Positions 15,961 through 24,000 of a stretch of DNA of 28,101 bases are shown here, one piece after another (within the stretch, counting starts at the first letter, position 1; each line of letters begins with the position of its first letter). The notes beneath the pieces were generated by a model. It had not been told where the DNA came from. It worked only from the letters and a program-made list of their open reading frames with translations, and searched no databases. Both the position numbers and the translations under genes were made by a program. Location of the stretch: NCBI GenBank assembly GCA_041482015.1, contig JBGPCZ010000074.1, forward strand, positions 1 through 28,101. The letters run 5' to 3'. The DNA comes from JACQFK01 sp041482015. Its GTDB lineage: Bacteria > Planctomycetota > MHYJ01 > JACPRB01.

Positions 15961-16227
15961 CTACAGGTTCGCATCTTCCGGAATGGGGCCGTCCGAGTCA
16001 TCGTCGGGAAGCTCGTTCAACTTGAGGAATAGCTCTCTAGTGAACTTGAATTCCTCCGGAAAAGTGATTGTCGCGGCTTTGGAATCAGTGTTGTGAGGCT
16101 CTTGGAGAAATGCCTTTGTGGCTTTGGTCCCTATTGCCTTCACCTTGGAGATGACGGCTTTCATATAGACTTCGTCCTTGATTTGAAGGAGTGGCAGAAT
16201 AGTAACATTGCTTGCTGTGCTCGGCAT
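15961..16227 (-). CDS. Small protein of unknown function, candidate antitoxin
   Basis: An 88-residue protein. The ATG at 16227 is chosen because AAGGAGGT (16232-16239) precedes it by four bases; the ribosome binding site overlaps the stop codon of the upstream gene, so the two are translationally linked. The sequence has an N-terminal hydrophobic stretch (NVTILPLLQIKDEVYMKAVI), a Lys-rich middle and an acidic Pro/Asp end (DDDSDGPIPEDANL). No known DNA-binding fold is visible. Its place directly before a MazF-like gene suggests an antitoxin, but this rests only on position. G+C is about 48% (29 of 60 in 16081-16140). Confidence 0.65.
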   Translation of the reverse strand: MPSTASNVTILPLLQIKDEVYMKAVISKVKAIGTKATKAFLQEPHNTDSKAATITFPEEFKFTRELFLKLNELPDDDSDGPIPEDANL

Positions 16228-16237
16228 GACGACCTCC

Positions 16238-16630
16238 TTACGGCTTAGCCTCGAGAACCTCAAAGGGCCAATCCGCAACTTCCACTCCATCCACCATCAA
16301 GATGAACCTATACGTTGAACCCACTGTTGGGAAGATCATCTGAACCTCAATGACCGAGTGGGCGCTTCCTCCATCAGGAGAAATTCTGAACTCGGCCTTA
16401 GGTTCTGGATTTCCGAGGGACTCATTCCGTTCATCAACGCACCTTATGACCATCTCGTGAGGTCGTCCCCCCTCCGCTTTGTCTCCCCATATTCTTATAA
16501 CTAGCGCGCCCCGGAAGAACGCAGGCGCATTCTTAGGAATATGAGCCTGAGAAATACCTCCTCTAAGCAGGCTGAATGTCCCGTCAGAATTAGCGGTCGC
16601 TGCATCCGCGAGGACTAGGAAGGCTTTCAG
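16238..16630 (-). CDS. DUF6941-like protein with probable CTG start
   Basis: A 130-residue protein. No ATG, GTG or TTG lies between the upstream in-frame stop and residue 60, yet the protein is clearly coding from its first codons: KAFLVLADAATANSDGTF, LLRGGI, FRGALVIRIWGD, then GRPHEM and IEVQMIFPTVGSTYRFILMV. This beginning and the late 'FP..G.Y.F...vDG' strand fit DUF6941 as I remember it. The CTG at 16628-16630 lies six bases after AAAGGAG and would supply the initiator Met; an adjacent ATT is a poorer option because it is only three bases away. An ATG-only reading (16453) would give 71 residues and cut the domain in half. Role is unknown; it opens the three-gene low-GC unit. Confidence 0.75.
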   Translation of the reverse strand: MKAFLVLADAATANSDGTFSLLRGGISQAHIPKNAPAFFRGALVIRIWGDKAEGGRPHEMVIRCVDERNESLGNPEPKAEFRISPDGGSAHSVIEVQMIFPTVGSTYRFILMVDGVEVADWPFEVLEAKP

Positions 16631-16636
16631 AATTGG

Positions 16637-16643
16637 CTCCTTT
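16637..16643 (-). promoter_or_regulatory. Ribosome binding site that sets a CTG start
   Basis: AAAGGAG on the minus strand, six bases before the CTG at 16630. It is the strongest evidence for initiation there. Confidence 0.6.
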
Positions 16644-16662
16644 GACTTGAACGACCAAGTTT

Positions 16663-16691
16663 ATGCTAACCCTACGTCTAGATCCCGTCAA
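16663..16691 (-). promoter_or_regulatory. Sigma-70-like promoter of the low-GC cassette
   Basis: Minus-strand TTGACG (16686-16691), 17-base spacer, TAGCAT (16663-16668). The transcript would start about 25 bases before the CTG start codon. Confidence 0.6.
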
Positions 16692-16941
16692 GTACGGTGC
16701 CCGCTTGAATTCTGATTGCCAAAGATCAATACGACCGCGGGGTTATTCTTATCGCTTCCCACGGATCGGGCGGCACATCCTCCGCTTCCATCGCATCGTG
16801 CCCGGGGCTTGTCATCCACGCGATATTGCCTCCCACTTGCGAAAAGATAATCGCGCTCAAAGTCACCGGCTGGAAACACAGGCGTGGTCATCTCGTTTCG
16901 GAAAGAAAGGATCTGAGTCTCGCCTTCCAAAAGTTCGCGAC
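16692..16941. other. Non-coding or unassigned low-GC stretch
   Basis: About 250 bases, roughly 53-58% G+C, between the ThiF-like stop and the cassette promoter. Only short minus-strand frames are open (for example 16688-16891, 67 codons from ATG), none with convincing codon use or similarity. It may be the remaining flank of the acquired segment. Confidence 0.4.
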
Positions 16942-17673
16942 TTACCGGCAGATCGGGCAGTGCGGGTTGCGCGATACCTTGACCGTGTGAAACGTCATCG
17001 AGCGCAGGTCGCCCACCAGCAGGCGGCCCACCAGGGGCTCGCCCACCCCCGAGAGGACCTTGATCGCCTCCACCGCCGCAAGGTTGCCCGCCACCGCCGC
17101 CACCGCGCCGAACACGGGGAACTGTCGCTTCCAGGCGGGCGGGTCGGCCGGCGTCAGGCACGCCAGGCACGGGCCCTTCCCCGGAACGATCGTCGTCACC
17201 TGCGCCTCGAAGTCGTACATCGCCCCGTCCACCATCGGCTTCCCCTGCCGCACCGCCTCGCGATTCAACAGGAACCGCTCCTTGAAGAGCGGCGCCGCGT
17301 CGACGACGAGATCGACCCCGGCGACCAGCCGCGCGACGTTCGACTCCGCGACGTTCTCCGCCACCGCCTCCACATCGAGGCGCGGATTGAGCTCGCGCAG
17401 CCGCCGCGCCGCCGACAGCACCCGCGACTTCCCCACCCCGTCCGCCGTCATCAGCAGCTGGCGATTGAGATCTCCAGGCCTCACGTTCCCCTCGTGCGCC
17501 AGCACCAGCCGGCCCACGCCCGCCGCCGCGAGCGCGTACGCCGCCGCCCCGCCCACGCCGCCGATCCGCGTGACGAGCACCGACGCGGCCTTCAGTTTCT
17601 CCTGCCCCGCCTCCCCGAAGCCCGGCACCCCGAGCTGCCACTCGTAGACGGCCTTCTCCTCCGGGGTCAGCAT
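16942..17673 (-). CDS. ThiF/MoeB-family E1-like adenylating enzyme
   Basis: A 243-residue protein from ATG 17673; an upstream GTG at 17703 would start inside a repeat. Rossmann motif TRIGGVGGAAAYALAAAGVG (about 35-54), the DLNRQLL arginine motif, GVGKSRVLSAARRLRELNP (Lys for ATP), and two Zn-type pairs, CLAC and a C-terminal CPIC. The usual D-x-x-D-N step reads DAAPLF, so the second Asp is absent; from memory this is shared by a subfamily with KRQFPVFGAV-type sequences and need not mean loss of function. It would adenylate the C-terminal Gly of a carrier, most simply the MoaD-like protein encoded 170 bases upstream. No rhodanese domain is present. No strong ribosome binding site is seen. Confidence 0.85.
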   Translation of the reverse strand: MLTPEEKAVYEWQLGVPGFGEAGQEKLKAASVLVTRIGGVGGAAAYALAAAGVGRLVLAHEGNVRPGDLNRQLLMTADGVGKSRVLSAARRLRELNPRLDVEAVAENVAESNVARLVAGVDLVVDAAPLFKERFLLNREAVRQGKPMVDGAMYDFEAQVTTIVPGKGPCLACLTPADPPAWKRQFPVFGAVAAVAGNLAAVEAIKVLSGVGEPLVGRLLVGDLRSMTFHTVKVSRNPHCPICR

Positions 17674-17695
17674 TCGAGGGAGCCCCGAAGAAAGG

Positions 17696-17820
17696 AAAAC
17701 CACAGAGACACAGAGACACAGAGAAAACCTCTCTGTGGCTTCCCCCCTCCCCCCCGGGGGGGGCTGGGGGGGGAATCCATAGGAAGTCTTTCTTCTCCCT
17801 GCCTCCGTGCCTCTGTGGTT
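17696..17820. repeat. Composite intergenic repeat: two opposed CCACAGAGACAC copies around a C/G palindrome
   Basis: Copy 3 runs from 17696 (AACCACAGAGACACAGAGAC) and folds with TCTCTGTGG at 17730-17738, a perfect 9-bp match to CCACAGAGA at 17700-17708. Next is a run of C6-T-C7 (17742-17755) followed by G8-CT-G8 (17756-17773). Copy 4 is inverted at 17793-17820 (ending GCCTCCGTGCCTCTGTGGTT). The block separates the moaD-like and ThiF-like genes. Confidence 0.75.
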
Positions 17821-17842
17821 ATCTTCTCTTTCTTCATCTTCC

Positions 17843-18121
17843 CTATCCGCCCGAGATCGGCGTCATGATCGTCACCGTCTCGCCCCCCTTCAGCTTCCGC
17901 GCCTCCCCGGGCCGCACCTGCTCGTCCCCGATGATCACGAGCAGCGACGCGTGAGGACAGCCGGTCCCGTCGAGCGCCATCCTCGCGAAGGCGCTCCCGT
18001 TCTGGCGCGCCAGGCGGACGATGAAGTCGTGCACCGTCGTCGCCCCTTCGAGCTCGACCTCCTCCGACGACCGGCCCGCCGCCTCCCTCGCCTGCGCGAG
18101 ATACCGCACCGTGACCTTCAT
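17843..18121 (-). CDS. moaD: MoaD-like sulfur-carrier protein
   Basis: A 92-residue ubiquitin-fold protein: KVTVRYLAQAREAAGR at the start, a central helix (TTVHDFIVRLARQ), and the end GGETVTIMTPISGG with the Gly-Gly that is adenylated and thiocarboxylated in MoaD and ThiS. Length and the REAAG segment favour MoaD over ThiS. The start is sure: its ATG overlaps the TGA of the ATPase gene (ATGA), with GGAGGAG a few bases before. In molybdopterin synthesis MoaD pairs with MoaE and is activated by MoeB. No moaE is in the window, but an E1-like gene follows. It could equally serve another sulfur-transfer or conjugation route. Confidence 0.85.
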   Translation of the reverse strand: MKVTVRYLAQAREAAGRSSEEVELEGATTVHDFIVRLARQNGSAFARMALDGTGCPHASLLVIIGDEQVRPGEARKLKGGETVTIMTPISGG

Positions 18122-18786
18122 CGCCGCTGCTCCTCCAGGTCCGCCGGCGAGGCCTCCCGCACCGCGCCCCCGCGCAGCAGGTAGACCTTGTCCGCCAGCC
18201 GCCGCGCCTCCTCGTGGCTGTGCGTCACGTGGACGACCGTCACGGGCGACTTCTTCCGCACCGAATCCAGAAGGGTGAACATCCCCTCGCGCGTCTCCTC
18301 GTCGAGCGCGCTCAGCGGCTCGTCGAGCAGCAGCGTGTCGGGCCGCGCCGCGAGCGCCCGGCCGAGCGCCACCCGCTGCGCCTCTCCGCCGCTCAGCCCC
18401 GCCGGCCGCCGGTCGAGCAGCGGAGCGATCCCGAGCAGCCCCGCCAGCTCCTCCACCCGGTCCGCGATCGCCCGCGGCTCCCACTTCCGGATCGACGGCG
18501 CGAACTCGAGGTGCTCCCGCACCGTCATCGTCCAGAAGAGCGCCCGGTCTTGCGGCACGTAGGCCAGGCCGCGGTCGCCGGGGCGGAGCGCGGTGACGTC
18601 CCGACCTCCGACGAAGATGCGGCCCGACGCGACCGGCCGAAGCCCGCAGACCGCCTCGAGCAGCGTCGTCTTGCCGCTCCCCGTCTTCCCCATGAGGACC
18701 GCGTACGCGCCCGCCGCGACCTCGAACGAGACCCCCTCCAGCGAGAACGCGCCGGCCCGCACCGCCACCTTCTCGAGCGAGATCAC
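18118..18786 (-). CDS. Molybdate/tungstate-type ABC transporter ATP-binding protein
   Basis: A 222-residue ABC ATPase started by GTG 18786, which overlaps the permease stop (GTGA). Walker A GKTGSGKTT (about 35-43), Q-loop in VPQDRALFWTMTVREHLEF, signature LSGGEAQRVALGRALA, Walker B TLLLDEPLSALDE, and an H-loop in THSHEEA. It is shorter than ModC because it lacks the C-terminal MOP/TOBE regulatory domain, like TupC/WtpC-type short forms. It powers import of an oxyanion with the permease encoded just before. Molybdate versus tungstate cannot be decided from sequence. Confidence 0.88.
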   Translation of the reverse strand: MISLEKVAVRAGAFSLEGVSFEVAAGAYAVLMGKTGSGKTTLLEAVCGLRPVASGRIFVGGRDVTALRPGDRGLAYVPQDRALFWTMTVREHLEFAPSIRKWEPRAIADRVEELAGLLGIAPLLDRRPAGLSGGEAQRVALGRALAARPDTLLLDEPLSALDEETREGMFTLLDSVRKKSPVTVVHVTHSHEEARRLADKVYLLRGGAVREASPADLEEQRR

Positions 18787-19562
18787 GCCTGGAGCCCCCG
18801 CGTCAACGTCGGTCCCGCCCCCAGCGCGCGGACGACGACCAGCGTCGCGACCGAGACCGCGACCATGAGAAGCGAGACCGCGACCGCCGCGTCGAGCCGG
18901 CCGATCGAGAGCTCGAGGAAGACCGACGTCGCGAGCACCTCCGTCCGCATCCGCGTCGCGCCCGAGAAGACGAGCACCGGTCCGAACTCGCCGAGGGACC
19001 GCGCCCACGCCATCGTGAGCGCCGCGAGCATCCCGTGGCGCGCCTCCGGCAGCACGACCCGGTCGAACGCCTGGGCCCGCGAGCAGCCGAGCGTCATCGC
19101 CACCTGCTCGCTCCGCGGCCCGATCTGGTCGAACGTCACCCGCATCGTCCGCACCGCGAACGCCGCCGCGACCGCGAACTGCGCGAACACCACGCTCGGA
19201 ATCGAAAAGGGGACGCCGCGGACCGAGCTGAACAGGATAAGCAGGCTCAGGCCGACGACGAGCGGCGGGAGGACGATCGGGATGTCGACCACCGCGTCGA
19301 GCAGCCGCTTGCCGCGGAACGAGTGGCGCGACATGAGGTACCCGAGCGGCACCGCGACAATGAGCGAGAGGACCGCGCTCGCGCTCGAGGCGAAGAGGCT
19401 CAGGCCGATCGCGTAGCGGATCTCCGGGCTGGTGAGCGTCTTCCAGAGCCCGCCCCGCAAGGCGTAGATCGCGTCGGCCCCGATCATCGCAAGGATGAGC
19501 GCCACGTAGAGCCCGCCCAGGAGGGCCATCCCGATGACGAAGGGCTTGTCGGAGCGCGTCAT
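18783..19562 (-). CDS. Molybdate/tungstate-type ABC transporter permease (ModB-like)
   Basis: A 259-residue membrane protein with about five or six hydrophobic helices. The cytoplasmic EAA loop is clear: EQVAMTLGCSRAQAFDRVVL followed by LTMAWARSLGEFGPVLVFSG, typical of the ModB/WtpB/CysT group. The region DIPIVLPPLVVGLSLLILF is also characteristic. It starts 10 bases after the stop of the binding-protein gene and its stop overlaps the ATPase start, a standard binding protein-permease-ATPase operon order. Confidence 0.9.
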   Translation of the reverse strand: MTRSDKPFVIGMALLGGLYVALILAMIGADAIYALRGGLWKTLTSPEIRYAIGLSLFASSASAVLSLIVAVPLGYLMSRHSFRGKRLLDAVVDIPIVLPPLVVGLSLLILFSSVRGVPFSIPSVVFAQFAVAAAFAVRTMRVTFDQIGPRSEQVAMTLGCSRAQAFDRVVLPEARHGMLAALTMAWARSLGEFGPVLVFSGATRMRTEVLATSVFLELSIGRLDAAVAVSLLMVAVSVATLVVVRALGAGPTLTRGLQA

Positions 19563-19572
19563 GTCCCGGGGC

Positions 19573-21042
19573 CTACTCCTGCTTCCACCGGAATCCCTCG
19601 GACTTGAACGTCGCCTTCGACTCCTCCGACAGGAACGCGTCGACCAGCCGCGACGCGATCTGCCTCCGCGGCGAGGACGGATCGACGCCGACCGGCTGCG
19701 TGGCCATCGCGCAGGGAAGGTCGACCTTGATCGCGTCGAGCGCGTCCACGGATCCGGCCGCGTTGCTCAGGTAGGCGACCACCGCGTCGAGCGCCCCCGC
19801 GCGCATCTGGTTCACGAGGAGGTCGCCCGTCGGAAGCCGCGTCACGATGTTCTTCTCGACCGGTTCGCGCAGCTTCGTCTGGAGCAGCGTCTCCTGGGTG
19901 ATCACGCCTAGCGCGCACTGCTTCTCGTTTCCGATCCCGACCCGCAGGCCGGGCTTCGCGAGATCCTTGAGGGCGGCGATCCCCTTTGGATTCCCCTTCT
20001 GGACGAGGATCACGAGCTGGTTGATCGAGACGTCCCTCGGCGCGGGGAACCGGTCCTTCACCTCCGCCATGAACGACTGGTCGCAGGCGAAGTAGAGGTC
20101 GGGCCGGGTGCCGGCCTTCATCTGCCCGACGAGGATGCCGCAGCCGTTGTAGACGCGCGTGACCTGGCACCCCTCGCGCCGCTCGAACGCCTGGATCGTC
20201 GGCTCGATCGCCGGGCGGAGCATCGCGCCGCCGAACATCAGGATGGTGGGCGTCTCCTCATACGCGTCGCCCCCCGCGGGCTCGTAGCCCTCCTTCGCGA
20301 ACTCCGGCCCTCCCCGGTCGGACGACGCGAGCCAGCGCGCGAACCGCAGCGCCGCGGCGGGCCGCGCGCTCCATTTGAACACTCCGGCGGTGATCGTCGC
20401 CGTCACGCCCTCGAGCTCCGGGACCTTCACCGCCTCGAGCTCGGGATACTGGCGCACGGTCGCGTCCCAGACAAACCCCGCGTCCACGACGCCCAGCTTG
20501 AGGTCGTTCGCGACGTCGTTCACCGTGGGCTTGGAGACCGGCTTCCGCGCGTCGAGCTCCGCCCAGCGCCCCGCCTTCTCCAGCGCCGCCTTGACGAGCT
20601 TGCCCGACGCCGTCGCCTCGGCGCTCGGAAACGAGACCTTCACGTCGGTCTTCGAGAGATCCGCCACCGACCGGATCCCCTTTGGATTCCCCTTGCGCAC
20701 CGCGAGCACGGGCCGCATCCGGGCGAGCGGCACCGACTCCGCGAGGAGCCCCTTGGCGCGCGCGATCTGGATGTAGCTCTCGTCGGCGGGGATGTAGAGA
20801 TCGCCCTTTCCGCTCTTTCGGCTCAGCTCCGCGGTGGCGAGGAGCGTCTGCGAGCCGCCATAGGACAGTTCCACGGAGCGTCCGAACGACTTCGCGCCCG
20901 TCTCGACCGGCGGGCGGATCCCCGCCGCGCAATAGACCATGATCGCGCCGCCCTCCTCCGCCGGCGCCGACGGAGAAACGAGCCGCCACGCCACCCAGGA
21001 GAACGCCACGATGGAGGCCAGGAACGCGAGCCACTTCTTCAC
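19573..21042 (-). CDS. Fused tandem ModA-like substrate-binding protein, membrane-anchored
   Basis: A 489-residue protein, twice the usual ModA length. The GTG at 21042 follows GAGGAGG by about seven bases and overlaps the previous stop (GTGA). An N-terminal helix (WLAFLASIVAFSWVAWRLV) serves as signal or anchor. Domain 1 (about 34-255) has VYCAAGIRPPVE, SYGGSQTLLA, GDLYIPADESY; domain 2 (about 262-489) has LMFGGAMLRPAIE, YNGCGILVGQMKAG, PDLYFACDQSFM. These align to AASLT, SSSTLA and ADLFISAD of ModA. Ser ligands of ModA are replaced (AAG, GGA, NGCG), so the ligand may not be molybdate. Both domains carry KGNPKGI, encoded by an identical 21-base stretch (19978-19998, 20674-20694), which supports origin by duplication. 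Confidence 0.85.
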   Translation of the reverse strand: MKKWLAFLASIVAFSWVAWRLVSPSAPAEEGGAIMVYCAAGIRPPVETGAKSFGRSVELSYGGSQTLLATAELSRKSGKGDLYIPADESYIQIARAKGLLAESVPLARMRPVLAVRKGNPKGIRSVADLSKTDVKVSFPSAEATASGKLVKAALEKAGRWAELDARKPVSKPTVNDVANDLKLGVVDAGFVWDATVRQYPELEAVKVPELEGVTATITAGVFKWSARPAAALRFARWLASSDRGGPEFAKEGYEPAGGDAYEETPTILMFGGAMLRPAIEPTIQAFERREGCQVTRVYNGCGILVGQMKAGTRPDLYFACDQSFMAEVKDRFPAPRDVSINQLVILVQKGNPKGIAALKDLAKPGLRVGIGNEKQCALGVITQETLLQTKLREPVEKNIVTRLPTGDLLVNQMRAGALDAVVAYLSNAAGSVDALDAIKVDLPCAMATQPVGVDPSSPRRQIASRLVDAFLSEESKATFKSEGFRWKQE

Positions 21043-24000
21043 GACGGCCTCCTCGGACGGAGCGACAGCAGCAGCAGGAGGATCACCGCCCCCGCGGCGA
21101 GCAGCCACGTGAGCTGCGACCGGGGCGAGGACGTCTCGGGTCCGGGCGTGCCCACGAGCTCCTCCTCGGGGCGCGGGTGCTGGAGCATCTCGCCAGCCGG
21201 GATCTCCGTCACCTTGCCGGGGACCTCGCCCACGAGCCCGGTCCAGTCCGCGGCCATGAGGAGATCGACGCCCGGCACCGACGACTTCGCCGTGTTGGTG
21301 CAGGGCGCGACCAGCGCCTCGGCCGCCCGCCTCACCCCCTCGACGGAGATCTCCGTCGGCGCCATCACGCGGCCGCGCCCGAAGACGGGGAACGCCATCG
21401 GCCCTGGATGGGCCACGGCGGCCTGGAGGAGCATCTTCACCAGGAGCGGCTCCTTCTGGGGCGAGACGCGGAGGACCGAAAAGTCGAGCTTGAGCGGGAC
21501 CGTCTTGTTCGTCAGCGCGTCCTCGGGATCCTCGCGGGGCTCGGGGAGCTTGAGCGACTCCTCGAGATCCCGGAGCGTCGAATCGAGAAGGTTCGCCGCC
21601 ACGTCGTCCCTATCCTTCTCGCCGCTCTCGACCAGCACCCACACCGCCGACTCGCCCGTGAGGAGCCGGTGGAGGATCTCGCGCCGCGCGGGAGAGTCGA
21701 GCAGCGCCGCGACCGCCTTCGGATCGGGCGGGCCGGACCAGAGAAGGGGCCCGCGCCCCGACGGGAACGCCACCTCCAGGCGCACCGGCCCGGCCACGCG
21801 GTGCACGAGCGCGTTCGCACCGGCCACCTCGATCGTCGAGTCTCCCCGGACCACGAACTCATAAGGATCCGCCTTCCACCGCTCCAGCGCGTAGCGGAAC
21901 AGCGGGATCCGGCACGTGGGCGCGACCTCGATCCCGCAGAGGATCGAGACCGACACGCGCGCTTTGAACGCGACCTTGATCTCCTTCTTCGCCTTCACCT
22001 CGCGGAACTCGCGGACGAGCGCGACATCGGGCCCGCCCGCCTCCTTCGCGATGTCGAACGCCGTCAGCGCCGGCTGCCCCTGGAGCAGGACGTCGAAGAC
22101 GCGCTCGCCGGGCTTCATCCCGTCGGGCTCCACGAAATGGAGCAGCACGGTGTAGAGCCGCTCCTCCTTCGCGTCCTTGTCGAGCGAGAGCGTGAGCTCT
22201 TTCAGCCCCTTCGCGCCCGACGAGGCGACCCACGCGGGTCCGGCGCCCGAGATCCGCAGCGCGCTCTTCCGGAACATCGCGGGCTTGTCGGGATTCATCG
22301 AGACCGGCGCGTTCGGCGACTTCCCCCCCACGCTCGGGTGCTCCACCCAGAGGGTGCCGTCCTCCGCGCGCCGGTCGCCCGCCGCGCCCAGGTTCACGCC
22401 GATGCGGCGCACGGGCCCCTTGAGCTTGTCGTCGGCGACGCCGAAGTACGTCCACTCCTCCGCCTCGGGCATCGGGACGAGCGCGACTGACGCCTGATTC
22501 TGATAGCTGCAGATGCAGGTCCGCGTGTAGTCGGGCACGGTGATGATCCCGCCGGCCACGACCAGGTTGTTCGTGCAGCTCGTCTTGAACCCGCCGAAGT
22601 TCCCCGTGCCGCCGTCGTTGGCGAGATCGAAGTAGCCCGCGGCGCCGGAGCGGAACGTCATCAGGTGCTCCGAGGCGGCGGGCGTGTTGCAGCCGTAATT
22701 TCGGAACCACGACCATTCCATCGGCTGCTGCGTGAACGGGTTGAGCCGGCCCACCGCGGCGCCGGTGCGGAGATCGCACGCGCGGTCGGCCATGAGGATC
22801 GTGTCGCCGTGGATCATCGCGGGGCCGAGGTAGTTCTTCTTCCAGAGCTCCACGCCGTCCGATCCGCGGTGAGCCCGCATCCCCTTGGCCTCGTCGATCA
22901 GCGTGTCGCGCGCCACGCGGCCCGCCTCCACGAGGACGTCGCGTCCCTCCGAGTAGCTGAGCCACGTGCCAAAGACATCGTCCTCGCTCTCCCAGACCTC
23001 GCCGCCGTCCTTCAGGTCGAAGGCGACGATCCGCGGCGGCGTCTTGGGGATCTCGTTCTTCTTCTTCATGCGCTCGACCTGCGGGCCGGAGAGGCGGTCG
23101 ATCGCGTAGAGCCGCCCGCCGCCCGCGCAGATGGCGTTGTGGCGGAACGCCGCGCGCGCCTGGGCCTGCCAGAGGACCTTGCCCGTGTGTCGGTCCAGGG
23201 CGACCAGGCGGCGGCTCGCAGAAAGCGTGTCGTTGTCACCCTTGAAGGGGATGATCCGCTGGACGATCGAGGCCTGCGTCGCGAGAGGGTCGTCGAACCC
23301 GCCTTCCACTTTCCGCTCGGAGGCGACGTCCAGGAGCGGCTCGGCGCCGCCGATCAAAAGGTCGCCGACGATGTTGATGTACCCCCACATCGAGGGCTTG
23401 CCCAGGACAGGCAGCGTGAACTCCATCAGGGTCTTCCCCGTGGCGGGATCGAGCCGGAGGCACTTGTTCCGGTAGGCGACGTAGATCCCGTCGGAGGTCG
23501 AGACATAGTTGGTGCCGGTCCCGTTCGCGCCCGCCTGGTGGACGACGTTGTTGTAGAAGTCGCCGACGCCAGGCAGCGGCGCCTCCCAGAGAAGGCGCCC
23601 GGTGTAGATGTCGAGGGCGCGCATCTTGTCGATGCCCTCGATGACCAGGCGGCCGTCGATCACCTGCGGCTGCGGCCCGTGGCCGTGGCGCGGGAGGATT
23701 CCCTCGTGCGACGGGCCGCCGAACCAGAGCATCCCGAGCGGCGCGCGGGCGATCTGGTCCTTCGAGACGCGCGTGTTGGCGGCGTCGGCGTGCTCGTGCG
23801 TCCAGTTCCCGGCGCCGGGCAGCGCCCCGGCGCGGACGACGACAAGGTAGTCCTTCACCTCTTCGATCTCGGCGCCGAGCAGGCCGGCGGCCTCGATCCA
23901 CTCGCGCACGCTCTCCTTCTTCACCTGCCGCGCGGGAAAGAACAGTTTGCCGCCATAGGGGCGGAGGGCCGGGTAGAGTTTCCGGAGGTCCTCCATCCCG

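Noticed and set aside
16688..16891. A 67-codon minus-strand frame (MTTPVFPAGDFERDYLF...) after the ThiF-like gene
   Set aside because: No ribosome binding site, no similarity and no coherent codon pattern; other frames here are equally open. A shorter GTG frame after GGGAGG was also considered and not kept.
17674..17703. GTG start adding ten residues to the ThiF-like protein
   Set aside because: It would place the N-terminus inside the CCACAGAGACAC repeat; MLTPEEKAVYEWQL is a more natural beginning.
10285..17820. The CCACAGAGACAC repeats as a CRISPR array
   Set aside because: The copies are kilobases apart, in both orientations, without regular spacers or cas genes.
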